Shown here: positions 8,633-16,690 of the stretch, piece after piece
Layout of the letters: each line of letters opens with the position of its first letter
Position numbering within the stretch: position 1 is the stretch's first letter
From: Nitrospirota bacterium
GTDB taxonomy: Bacteria > Nitrospirota > Thermodesulfovibrionia > Thermodesulfovibrionales > Dissulfurispiraceae
Assembly: GCA_009773415.1 (NCBI GenBank)
Contig: WSNO01000022.1
Location: 1 to 64,000 of the forward strand
DNA: 64,000 nucleotides
Direction of reading: 5' to 3'
Notes under the pieces: model-generated
Told to the model about the DNA's origin: nothing
The model's database searches: none
What the model saw: the letters and a program-made list of their open reading frames with translations, nothing else
Translations under genes and position numbers: made by a program

Positions 8633-9887
8633 TTCCGCATCATCCGGGAAACGCATGCCAGTCGGCCCCGCTCTCTGGTTTGTTTTATTTTTTACGTTTG
8701 TTCTCTACATATCGCCGCAAAGTTATCTTCCCTTTTTGGAGAAGCTTCATATCGCGAAGGTGGCGGCAATCCTTGCTCTCATCTCGTTTTTTCTGGCGGC
8801 ACGCAACCAATCAGTGAGCATGACGAAGCCTGAGAAATATGTGCTTGTACTGGCATTTTTAGCGTTGTGTTCGATTCCTTTTTCCTCGTGGAGCGGCGGA
8901 AGTTTTGCCTATTTTGTAGATATGTTTTCAAAGGTGCTGATTATCTATTTTCTTATGTCAAGAGTGCTGGTCACCGAGCGGCATCTGGAAATTATGTTCG
9001 CGCTTCTTGTGGCCTGCAATGTTTTTTTTGCGATAGTGGCATTGTCAAATTATGCGGACGGCGTATATCTGAAAGGCGCGCGTATCGGAGGCCCGCAGGG
9101 TGGTATCGCGCACGACCCCAATGACTTGGCGCTTTCGCTTGTTACGGTCTTTCCCCTCGCGCTGTGCCTTGCTAAAATAGCGACTTCTCGATTCAAGAAA
9201 ACTCTTTATTATTTATGTGCTGGTCTTATGGTTTGCGGTATTGTCGTGTCTTTTTCACGGGGAGGGTTTCTGGCGCTCGTGGTTGCCGGATTTGTTCTTC
9301 TGATGCATCTGCCAAAGAGAAAAATCGTCCGGATAGTTTTTATCGGCTTGCTGGCACTGCCGCTTATTATAGCTGTTCTGCCCGACACATATTTAGAACG
9401 ACTTGTTACCATAGTGGACATTGAAAAAGATCCGCACGGCACTGCAGGCGTCAGATTTGATGACATGCGTGATTCCATGAAAGCTGTTTTGGAGAATCCG
9501 TTGTTGGGAGCCGGGCTTGGCATGAATACATTAGGGCTGCAGGAAGTCCGCGGCCGGATGTACTGGGGAGGGGTTCATTCTGCTCCTCTGCAGATTGCTT
9601 CGGAGCTTGGGATTCCCGCTTTGCTTGCATACATTGCACTGATGGTAGTGTTGCTCAAGGAATTGGCGCGGTTGCGGTCGGTGGCGTGCGGGGATGCACT
9701 GTCCGATCGTCTTTCCCCCATGGCAGGCTATTTGCAAGCGGCCCTTTGGGGGTTCATCGTTGCCGGCATATTCCTGCCGGTAGCATATCGATGGTATTTT
9801 TTCTATCTGGCGGGCATGGCGACTGCGCTGATCCGTATTCATAAATCTCTTGGTGATGCAAAAAAAACTTACCGGGTCGGCACATGA
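8586..9887 (+). CDS. O-antigen ligase/polymerase-like membrane protein
   Basis: A 433-residue multi-pass membrane protein with about 11 hydrophobic segments and a large periplasmic loop, as in the Wzy/WaaL/O-antigen-ligase superfamily. The SFSRGG motif before a membrane segment and the late GGVHSAPLQIASELG motif are typical of the Wzy_C domain. It would polymerise the repeat units or ligate the glycan to its carrier. ATG 8586 overlaps the GT2 gene by 47 bases and has no clear ribosome site. ATG 8607 or 8655 could be the real start without losing a membrane segment. Confidence 0.75.
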   Translation: MERSINFMRTLSYLADSASSGKRMPVGPALWFVLFFTFVLYISPQSYLPFLEKLHIAKVAAILALISFFLAARNQSVSMTKPEKYVLVLAFLALCSIPFSSWSGGSFAYFVDMFSKVLIIYFLMSRVLVTERHLEIMFALLVACNVFFAIVALSNYADGVYLKGARIGGPQGGIAHDPNDLALSLVTVFPLALCLAKIATSRFKKTLYYLCAGLMVCGIVVSFSRGGFLALVVAGFVLLMHLPKRKIVRIVFIGLLALPLIIAVLPDTYLERLVTIVDIEKDPHGTAGVRFDDMRDSMKAVLENPLLGAGLGMNTLGLQEVRGRMYWGGVHSAPLQIASELGIPALLAYIALMVVLLKELARLRSVACGDALSDRLSPMAGYLQAALWGFIVAGIFLPVAYRWYFFYLAGMATALIRIHKSLGDAKKTYRVGT

Positions 9888-10090
9888 GTTTTCTGCAGAT
9901 AATAGTGATGAAGATCAAGCGAAAAGACAACCGTGTATATGCCCTGTTGCATGATCTCTACCGGGCAATGAAGCGCATTGAAGTGCCGACAATTCGGCCC
10001 CTTCATGCCTTATTGTATTATGAACGGGCGGCACGACGCTCATCATTAAAGAAATCTGGTTCGCTTGTTGTACTACGAGCCGCTTTTTAA
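9884..10090 (+). pseudogene. 5' part of a frameshifted acetyltransferase gene
   Basis: A 68-codon frame overlaps the previous stop codon by four bases (ATGA), as a proper next gene in the operon would. Its product (MSFLQIIVMKIKRKD, then LYRAMKRIEV and LHALLYYERAA) looks like the helical N-terminus of the hexapeptide acetyltransferase encoded just downstream in another frame. A short piece, IIKEIW, in the third frame at 10042-10059 appears to bridge the two. Two single-base indels near 10035 and 10062 would join all three into one gene. Either the gene is decaying or the sequence has errors here. Confidence 0.5.
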
Positions 10091-10610
10091 GGCCCGGTGC
10101 GCGAGGGTTGGACGGGGCTGCCGGCTGGTGCAGGCAATACCGCTTGTGAGCGGCAATCTGCAGATTTACTTAGGCGATCGAGTTACTATTGACGGGACCA
10201 ATACGTTTGAGTCAACTGCTGTGTTCGATGCTCCTGTTCTGCATATCGGAACAAACACAACCATAGCGTATCATGTAGCGATCAGCGTTGCCAAAGAAGT
10301 GACTATCGGAGAGAATTGTTTTATTGCCAAGGAAGTCACAATCGTGGACAACGATGGACATCCGCTTGACCCGGCAAAAAGAGCTCTGCATGAAAGAGTC
10401 AGCCCCGACGACGTAAGGCCGGTGCATATAGGGAATGATGTATGGATCGGCAGTTATGCGATGATTCTTAAGGGAGTGTCAATCGGCGACGGTGCTGTAA
10501 TTGGCGCGCACAGTTTAGTGACCAAGGACATTCCTCCACATTGCATCGCAGCAGGGAATCCCGCGAAGGTTATAAAGCAGCTACCGCACAGTGAACTCTC
10601 AGAACCCTAA
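10065..10610 (+). CDS. hexapeptide-repeat (LbH) acyltransferase
   Basis: A 181-residue left-handed beta-helix acetyltransferase of the xenobiotic/maltose/NodL type. It carries imperfect hexapeptide repeats from about residue 40, the VTIVDNDGHPL active-site-like segment with its histidine, and the ending VTKDIPPHCIAAGNPAKVIK typical of the family. The TTG start at 10065 is only where the frame opens; MLYYEPLFKARC is normally preceded by a helical N-terminal arm, found here in other frames (9884-10060). It probably O-acetylates a sugar of the repeat unit. Its end overlaps the next gene. Confidence 0.75.
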   Translation: MLYYEPLFKARCARVGRGCRLVQAIPLVSGNLQIYLGDRVTIDGTNTFESTAVFDAPVLHIGTNTTIAYHVAISVAKEVTIGENCFIAKEVTIVDNDGHPLDPAKRALHERVSPDDVRPVHIGNDVWIGSYAMILKGVSIGDGAVIGAHSLVTKDIPPHCIAAGNPAKVIKQLPHSELSEP

Positions 10611-11721
10611 AATATTACTCGTAATCCAGTCATTTAATATGGGAGGGGCGGAGCATCTTTCCCTCATTATTTCCGATTATCTGGCGAGGAACACTTCAAT
10701 TGAGCCGATTGTATGCGCGCTCGAAAGCTGCGGGCCTTTACGGGAAAAACTTGTGGCGGCTAAAATCCGCACATTCGATGTCGGGAAGCGGGCCGGAATC
10801 GACATTGGCGCTTCTCTGCGCCTGAGATCATTTCTGAAAAAAGAAAATATCAGCATTATGCACGTTCATAATCTGGGGCCCCTGCTGTATGGTTTCCTTG
10901 CAACGCGCTTTATGGCAAAGCGTCCGCGCTTTCTTTATACGGAACATGTCCGGCTGGAGCAGGAAGTTTTTCGCCCATCGCTCTTGTTTGTGCATCGACT
11001 GATAGCGCAACAGGTCGATCTGTTTGTCAGCATCGCCCAGCACATCTCGGAATATGCTTCTGAACGCATGGGTCTGCCGGAAAAAAAAATAGTAACGATA
11101 CCGAACGGCATAGACATCGAAAAATACAGCACACATGAGGTGGCCGCCGATTTATTAGCGCTGAAAGCGTCGGGGAAAGTGCTCATTGGGTGTATTGCAG
11201 CCCTGAGACCGCAGAAAAACCATGAGACTCTGATTCGGAGCATGTCGATTGTCTCCGGCAGCATACCCGATGCCGTGCTCGTGCTTGTCGGTGATGGGCC
11301 ATGCAGGAAGCAACTGGAGGCTTTGGTTGAAGATCGGGGACTCGCCCGAAACGTTATATTTGCCGGATATCGCCCCAATATTCCCGCCATGCTAAAGGCT
11401 TTTGATGTGGTTGCTCTGTCGTCTTTGTATGAAGGATTGTCTCTGTCTGCCCTTGAGGCCATGGCGGCTGGAAAATCGGTTGTGCTTTCCGATGTATACG
11501 GCAATTCCGAGCTTATTCAAGATGAGACTGTGGGGCTGCTGGTAGCCCCGCAATCCCCTGAAGAGATGGCGAAGGCGCTTATGGTGCTTCTTCAGAATGA
11601 ACCGCTTCGCAAACGAATGGGGGCTGCCGCCCGGCAGTTGGTAGCTGAAAGATATGATGTGAGAACTATGCTCAAATCATATGCCGATCTCTATGAATCC
11701 CTCAGCGAACAAGGAGAATAG
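10591..11721 (+). CDS. GT4-family glycosyltransferase
   Basis: A 376-residue retaining GT4 glycosyltransferase with complete family features: IQSFNMGGAEH at the N-terminus, VTIPNGIDIEKY at the domain junction, IAALRPQKNH for nucleotide phosphate contact, and the E-x7-E pair in SLYEGLSLSALEAMAAG. It begins at a GTG that overlaps the acetyltransferase gene by 20 bases. The donor sugar cannot be inferred. It is one of at least five glycosyltransferases in the locus, so the repeat unit probably has four or more sugars. Confidence 0.88.
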   Translation: MNSQNPKILLVIQSFNMGGAEHLSLIISDYLARNTSIEPIVCALESCGPLREKLVAAKIRTFDVGKRAGIDIGASLRLRSFLKKENISIMHVHNLGPLLYGFLATRFMAKRPRFLYTEHVRLEQEVFRPSLLFVHRLIAQQVDLFVSIAQHISEYASERMGLPEKKIVTIPNGIDIEKYSTHEVAADLLALKASGKVLIGCIAALRPQKNHETLIRSMSIVSGSIPDAVLVLVGDGPCRKQLEALVEDRGLARNVIFAGYRPNIPAMLKAFDVVALSSLYEGLSLSALEAMAAGKSVVLSDVYGNSELIQDETVGLLVAPQSPEEMAKALMVLLQNEPLRKRMGAAARQLVAERYDVRTMLKSYADLYESLSEQGE

Positions 11722-11725
11722 ACTA

Positions 11726-13276
11726 ATGATACGATATTGTTTGGCCGTGGCATGTCTTGTGACTTTAATGCTCGCTACCCCTCTGTCTGGCAGGTGTTGC
11801 TGGGCTGCCGACTATTATGTAAACCCGAATCCTTCCCTGGGGAACGACATCTACGACGGGTCTGCGCCCAAATACAAAAGCGGCAAGCAGGGGCCAAAAC
11901 GGACGCTCGGTTCACTTGTCAGGATTGCCCGGGCCGGCGATACAATTTATCTCATGGGGGGTGTTTATGGAAATGACCAGCATTGGTTTACCAATAAAAA
12001 CATCGGCAATGACGGCACTGCTGACAAACCTATCACAATAAAACGCTATCAGGATGAAGTTCCGGTATTTAAAAGCAAGGGACTCTATGATGTTGTCTTT
12101 TCTCTCGCTCGTGATTGGATGGTCCTCGACGGACTTGTGTTTGATACGTGCGCAGGAACAAATATTGTCATAGTGCTTGAGGGAAACAATAACATAATAC
12201 GCAATTGCACTGTCAGGAATACCACAACCTTCATCAGGCTGGATAAGGGAAGCGGCAATCGCATCGAGAAGAATACAGCCTATAATATTGGAGATAACGC
12301 GAAAGGTTTTGGCGGCGGGGAGTTTATTTTTATTCGGGGCGGTGAAAACAATGAAATATCCGGCAATACGATTGATGGTTCAGGGCATGCTGCGATAATG
12401 ATTATAGATTATCCTAATTATCAGAAAATGGCCAGATACAACAAAATAAGGGACAACATAATCGATCAAAAGAATGGCGGTGGGGGAATTTATATTGCCA
12501 GAGGTTCTTCATATAACCTGATAGACGGCAATATCATCAAGAATGCCGGTCAGATGGCAGGGTTGACCCAGAATAAGGCAGGAATATTCATTTCCGCCCC
12601 TCATAATTCCGCCAGGAGAAACATAATACTCAATTTTGGCGTGCAGGGAAGCGATGCTCATCGAGGCATTATGCTTGCCTCGGCATCTCCCTTTGACAAC
12701 AAAAATTGCTCGAATAATTTTGTGTACAACAATTTTATTTATGGAGGCTTTGGGCTGCCGGTTTATTACCGGGAAGGAGTCGGGGGCCGAGATAAGGGGT
12801 ATGTAGTAAAAGAGAACGTGTTTGCAAATAACATCATTTATAACTCACCAACTAGAAAAATTGAACATAAAAATTATGTAGGCATGTATACTCCCGCCGA
12901 GTTTTATCCCATTTATATCGGCATATACACCGGAGGCTCCTGGAATAAGTTTGCCAGCGAAAATGTATTTAAAAATAATCTGATATTCAACAAGAACGGC
13001 AAAAGTTTCATTGGCTACTATTATGGAAACGGCGGGTGGAGTTTGCCAGTTGATCAGGCCCAGAAAAAATTCCCCGAAGTTTTTTCGGGCAACGTGTATG
13101 GCGTTCATCCACAGATAAAGGATAAATCGCCGGTGACAGGGAAGCCTGAGAAAAACAGCCCTGTGGTGGATGCGGGCCGCTTTATTGATGATGCAAACGG
13201 CAAGGTTGGCGGGTGGTCTAATCTGAAATTTTGCGGCAAGGCGCCGGATATAGGTGCTCATGAATTATGCGACTGA
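11726..13276 (+). CDS. secreted right-handed beta-helix protein (polysaccharide lyase-like)
   Basis: A 516-residue exported protein: a hydrophobic signal peptide of about 30 residues ends near CCWAAD, followed by YYVNPNPS. The rest is rich in short N-containing turns (GNNNIIRNCTV, NNEISGNTIDG, YNLIDGNIIKNAG) that define right-handed parallel beta-helix rungs, as in pectate-lyase and mannuronan-epimerase-like proteins. It may trim, modify or bind the polysaccharide in the periplasm. No catalytic residues can be assigned. ATG 11726 follows AAGGAG; an upstream in-frame Met overlapping the glycosyltransferase gene is less likely because it would precede the signal peptide. Confidence 0.78.
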   Translation: MIRYCLAVACLVTLMLATPLSGRCCWAADYYVNPNPSLGNDIYDGSAPKYKSGKQGPKRTLGSLVRIARAGDTIYLMGGVYGNDQHWFTNKNIGNDGTADKPITIKRYQDEVPVFKSKGLYDVVFSLARDWMVLDGLVFDTCAGTNIVIVLEGNNNIIRNCTVRNTTTFIRLDKGSGNRIEKNTAYNIGDNAKGFGGGEFIFIRGGENNEISGNTIDGSGHAAIMIIDYPNYQKMARYNKIRDNIIDQKNGGGGIYIARGSSYNLIDGNIIKNAGQMAGLTQNKAGIFISAPHNSARRNIILNFGVQGSDAHRGIMLASASPFDNKNCSNNFVYNNFIYGGFGLPVYYREGVGGRDKGYVVKENVFANNIIYNSPTRKIEHKNYVGMYTPAEFYPIYIGIYTGGSWNKFASENVFKNNLIFNKNGKSFIGYYYGNGGWSLPVDQAQKKFPEVFSGNVYGVHPQIKDKSPVTGKPEKNSPVVDAGRFIDDANGKVGGWSNLKFCGKAPDIGAHELCD

Positions 13277-13303
13277 AGTGCAATTGTCAGTGAAGCCAAC
13301 TGC

Positions 13304-13327
13304 ATTGCACTCACTCCTGAGTGCAAT
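13304..13327 (+). terminator. perfect hairpin between operon segments
   Basis: ATTGCACTCA and TGAGTGCAAT form a perfect 10-bp stem with a CTCC loop. A further GTGCAAT at 13278 can pair with the left arm, giving a choice of two structures. There is no U-tract behind it, so it may be a processing or attenuation hairpin and not an intrinsic terminator. It lies in the 96-bp gap between two genes whose base composition differs. Confidence 0.4.
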
Positions 13328-13372
13328 GTCCGTCACATCTTCTTTTCTTATTTCATGCAAAGGAATTGATAT

Positions 13373-15520
13373 ATGAAACAAGTTGTTCGAAAAGGTCTGA
13401 AAGAAATAGTCGTTGTCGAAGTGGCCGATCCGGTTGTTTCTCAGAATCATGTTTTGGTCCGTCCTTTTTATTCGCTGATTAGTCCCGGAACGGAGACGGC
13501 CGACATTCACGCCGGAAGCATTGTTAAAGAAGTAGCCGACAATCCGTCGCATTTGCAAACTGTCTGGAATGTGATGAAAAAGACAGACCCGGTAAGCACC
13601 TACAACGAGGTTCGGGCGAAATTCAAGGATTACGCCGTGTTGGGCTATTCCGGAGCGGGAATCATCGTCGAGGCAGGCGAAAAGATAACGGATTTGAAAA
13701 TTGGTCAGCGTGTGGCGTACGGCGGTGAAGGCACAGGACACGGCGAAACGATAAATGTCGGGAGAAATCTGACTGCCCGAGTGCCTGATGCGGTTTCATT
13801 TCAGGAAGCCTGCTTTACAACACTGGGCGCTATTGCGATGAATTCCGTCAGGCTTTCAGAAATTACTGTCGGTGAAACCGTTGCAGTTATCGGCCTGGGG
13901 TTGATCGGGCAATTAGTCGCCCAGCTTGTCCGCTGTCAGGGAGGCATAGTAATTGCAATCGACCTTGATGAAAATCGGGTTGCTTTGGCAAGGGAAACAG
14001 GCGCGGATTACGGGTTGATTGCTCGTGATACGACAGTTCAGGAAGTGAAGGCGTTAACTGAGGGACGTGGCGCGGATTGTGTCATCATCGCCGCAGCTTC
14101 GCGTTCGGCAATGCCCTTGCAGGACGGCGTTGCGATGAGCCGCGATAGAGGAAGGGTTGTGATGGTCGGCGCGTGTCCGATTGATATTCCGCGCGCTGAC
14201 ATGTATGTCAAAGAGTTGCGTTTTATGGTTTCACGTGCCTACGGTCCCGGAAGTTACGATCCGAAATACGAAAAACAGGGAATTGATTATCCGATTTCCT
14301 ACGTTCGCTGGACAGAGAATCGCAATATGGAAGAATTCCTGCGGTTGATGGCGGTTGGAAAAGTGAATGTAAAGCCGCTGATATCGCATGAGTTTGCGCT
14401 TGATGACGCACAAAAAGCTTATGAAGCCATCATGCACGACAACGGAAAAACGAGTCTTGCGGTCGTTTTGAAATATCCGTTTAACGGGATTGATAACACA
14501 CTGGCCGCGTATAAGCCAATACGGAAAATCATTGTCAGTGAATTGCCGATTAACAATAACGAAATTAAATTTGGTTTGGTAGGGGCAGGGAATTTAGCTA
14601 AATGGGCGCACCTTCCGGCGATTAAGAAAATTAAAAACGCCAGTCTGCACGCAGTTTGTTCAAATAGTGGCGCACGCGGGAAATCGTATGCACTGCGTTT
14701 CAATGCAAACTACGCGACGTCTGATTTCGAGGTGATTCTGAACGATAAAGATATTGATGCGATTTTGATTGTGAGTCGGCATAAAGAACATGCCAAACAA
14801 GCGATTGAAGCCTTGAATGCGGGCAAGCACGTTTTTGTAGAAAAGCCGATGGCGATTACAGTCGAGGAATGCCGTTCGATTTATGACGCTGTCCGGTCAA
14901 GCGGAAAGCGATTGATGGTTGGTTTTAATCGGCGATTTGCGCCGTTTTATGTCGAAATGAAGAAAATCCTGAAAGGGAGAACCAGTCCGTTGGTTGTTTC
15001 AGCGCTGATGAATTCGCCGGGGATCGAAAACGGGTGGGCTGCTGAAGCCGGGCAGGGCGGAGTCGTTTTGGGCGAAGGCTGTCATTTTGTAGATTTGATG
15101 TATTGGCTTACGGAAAGCGAACCTGTGTCTGTTTCAGCGTACGGCTTTGGTGAACATAATGTTTCGGCAACGCTTAAATTTGCAGACGGTTCAATCGGCA
15201 ATTTCATTTACACGGTTGTTGGAAGCGAAGCATCGGCCGGCGAAAAAGTCGAAGTTTTTGCGCAGGGTGTGAGCGTTTTGAGCCAGGATTTCAAGAGTCT
15301 CGTCGTTAAGAAAAAGAAACGTGATGTGCGAAGCAAATTATTTGCGGCAAAAGGCTATCAGGAGCAACTTCAATCTTTTGTCACCAGTCTGAAAAACGGA
15401 GCGGAAACGGACGTTACTGTGATTGATGGAACTCGCGCAACATTGGGCTGTTTGCTGATGCTGGAATCGGTACGAACGGGTAACGCGCAAGAGTTCAATC
15501 TTGATATGATTTTGAGTTAG
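13373..15520 (+). CDS. two-domain dehydrogenase: MDR/ADH-like fused to Gfo/Idh/MocA
   Basis: A 715-residue fusion. Residues 1-360 form a zinc-type alcohol dehydrogenase-like (MDR) domain with the NAD loop GLGLIGQLVAQ near residue 178. Residues from about 395 form a Gfo/Idh/MocA oxidoreductase with GLVGAGNLAKW, the EKP motif (HVFVEKPMA) and the downstream family domain. This fusion recurs in polysaccharide gene clusters beside glycosyltransferases and heparinase-like proteins. It probably oxidises or isomerises a nucleotide sugar or lipid-linked sugar; the substrate is not established. A ribosome site AAAGGA precedes ATG. The next gene starts four bases after its stop. Confidence 0.85.
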   Translation: MKQVVRKGLKEIVVVEVADPVVSQNHVLVRPFYSLISPGTETADIHAGSIVKEVADNPSHLQTVWNVMKKTDPVSTYNEVRAKFKDYAVLGYSGAGIIVEAGEKITDLKIGQRVAYGGEGTGHGETINVGRNLTARVPDAVSFQEACFTTLGAIAMNSVRLSEITVGETVAVIGLGLIGQLVAQLVRCQGGIVIAIDLDENRVALARETGADYGLIARDTTVQEVKALTEGRGADCVIIAAASRSAMPLQDGVAMSRDRGRVVMVGACPIDIPRADMYVKELRFMVSRAYGPGSYDPKYEKQGIDYPISYVRWTENRNMEEFLRLMAVGKVNVKPLISHEFALDDAQKAYEAIMHDNGKTSLAVVLKYPFNGIDNTLAAYKPIRKIIVSELPINNNEIKFGLVGAGNLAKWAHLPAIKKIKNASLHAVCSNSGARGKSYALRFNANYATSDFEVILNDKDIDAILIVSRHKEHAKQAIEALNAGKHVFVEKPMAITVEECRSIYDAVRSSGKRLMVGFNRRFAPFYVEMKKILKGRTSPLVVSALMNSPGIENGWAAEAGQGGVVLGEGCHFVDLMYWLTESEPVSVSAYGFGEHNVSATLKFADGSIGNFIYTVVGSEASAGEKVEVFAQGVSVLSQDFKSLVVKKKKRDVRSKLFAAKGYQEQLQSFVTSLKNGAETDVTVIDGTRATLGCLLMLESVRTGNAQEFNLDMILS

Positions 15521-15524
15521 AAAA

Positions 15525-16586
15525 ATGCACGTTTTGCAACTCGGACCGTATCCGCCGCCCGAAGGCGGAATTACGCGCAATCTTTTGGCGATTCGTGAAG
15601 AATTGCAGAAATCGGGGCATACGTGTTCAGTAGTCGTCATCGCAAAAAGCAGCAAGGTCGTGCCTGACCCGGGCATTTATCACCCGCAAAGCCCTTTCGC
15701 CTTAATTAAGCTGCTCTCCACACTTCACTACGACATTCTGCATCTCCATATTGGCGGTGATATTACGTGGCGAATTTTGGGCTTAATGACAGTGTGCGCT
15801 TTGTTCGGCAGAGGGAAAAGCGTTGTGACGGTTCATTCAGGCGGATTTGCTGTTTCTGAAAATGCAAATAATGCGAAGCCATTTTCTTTGCACGGCTTTG
15901 TTTTTCGACTGTTTGAGAGGGTCATCTGCGTCAATAAATTAATGTTTGCAGTCTTTGAAAAATACGGCCTGGCGCGAGAGAGAGTGCGGCTGATTTATCC
16001 GTTTGCCGGCAGAAAGCCCGACAAAGGAGTCCAAATTCCGGACAATCTCAAAGTATTTGCTGTAAATCACAAGCCGTTTCTGTTAACGGTTGGGCTTTTG
16101 GAAGACGCCTATGATTTGTTTATGCAAATCGACGCAATGGAGCGAATTATTGAACAAATGCCCGAAGCAGGCTTGATGATCGCCGGTTCGGGTTCTCTAG
16201 AACAAGACTTAAAACGCGCTATTGCCGACAAAGCTTTTTTTTCGCACATTTTATTGGCGGGAGATGTGGAGCACTCCATTACGCTGCATTTGATAAACGA
16301 TTGCGATATTCTTTTGCGAACGACAAAATTTGATGGCGACGCGATTTCTATCCGCGAAGCCTTGCACCTGGGAACACCTGTGATAGCCACTGACAATGGT
16401 ATGCGACCTGAAGGCGTCCATCTGATACCGGTTCATGATGCCAATGCGTTAGTTGAAGCAACAGTAAAATTAGCCAAATCAGAACAAAAGGCGTGCGGTG
16501 AAAGAGTTGAGGACAGAAGTAATATCGAAGCAGTTCTGTATCTGTATGAAGAAATTCTGAAACGATGTCCGAGTCGATTGCGGTGA
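15525..16586 (+). CDS. GT4-family glycosyltransferase
   Basis: A 353-residue GT-B glycosyltransferase. It begins MHVLQLGPYPPPEGGITRN, a glycine-rich acceptor-side loop seen in GT4 enzymes, and ends with the DAISIREALHLGTPVIAT segment in which the family glutamate binds the sugar nucleotide. An FLLTVGLLEDAY strand takes the place of the usual V(G)R motif. It is tightly coupled to the two-domain dehydrogenase before it, and the two may have moved together: both look more AT-rich than the genes after 16691. Confidence 0.82.
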   Translation: MHVLQLGPYPPPEGGITRNLLAIREELQKSGHTCSVVVIAKSSKVVPDPGIYHPQSPFALIKLLSTLHYDILHLHIGGDITWRILGLMTVCALFGRGKSVVTVHSGGFAVSENANNAKPFSLHGFVFRLFERVICVNKLMFAVFEKYGLARERVRLIYPFAGRKPDKGVQIPDNLKVFAVNHKPFLLTVGLLEDAYDLFMQIDAMERIIEQMPEAGLMIAGSGSLEQDLKRAIADKAFFSHILLAGDVEHSITLHLINDCDILLRTTKFDGDAISIREALHLGTPVIATDNGMRPEGVHLIPVHDANALVEATVKLAKSEQKACGERVEDRSNIEAVLYLYEEILKRCPSRLR

Positions 16587-16690
16587 GTTCGTATGATTGT
16601 CATTTCTCAGAGTCCTGCCAAGACTATGAAACAGGAAGGATTACATTGGGAATGAATATGCTGATTGTATCGCATGTGCATTCAGGATAA

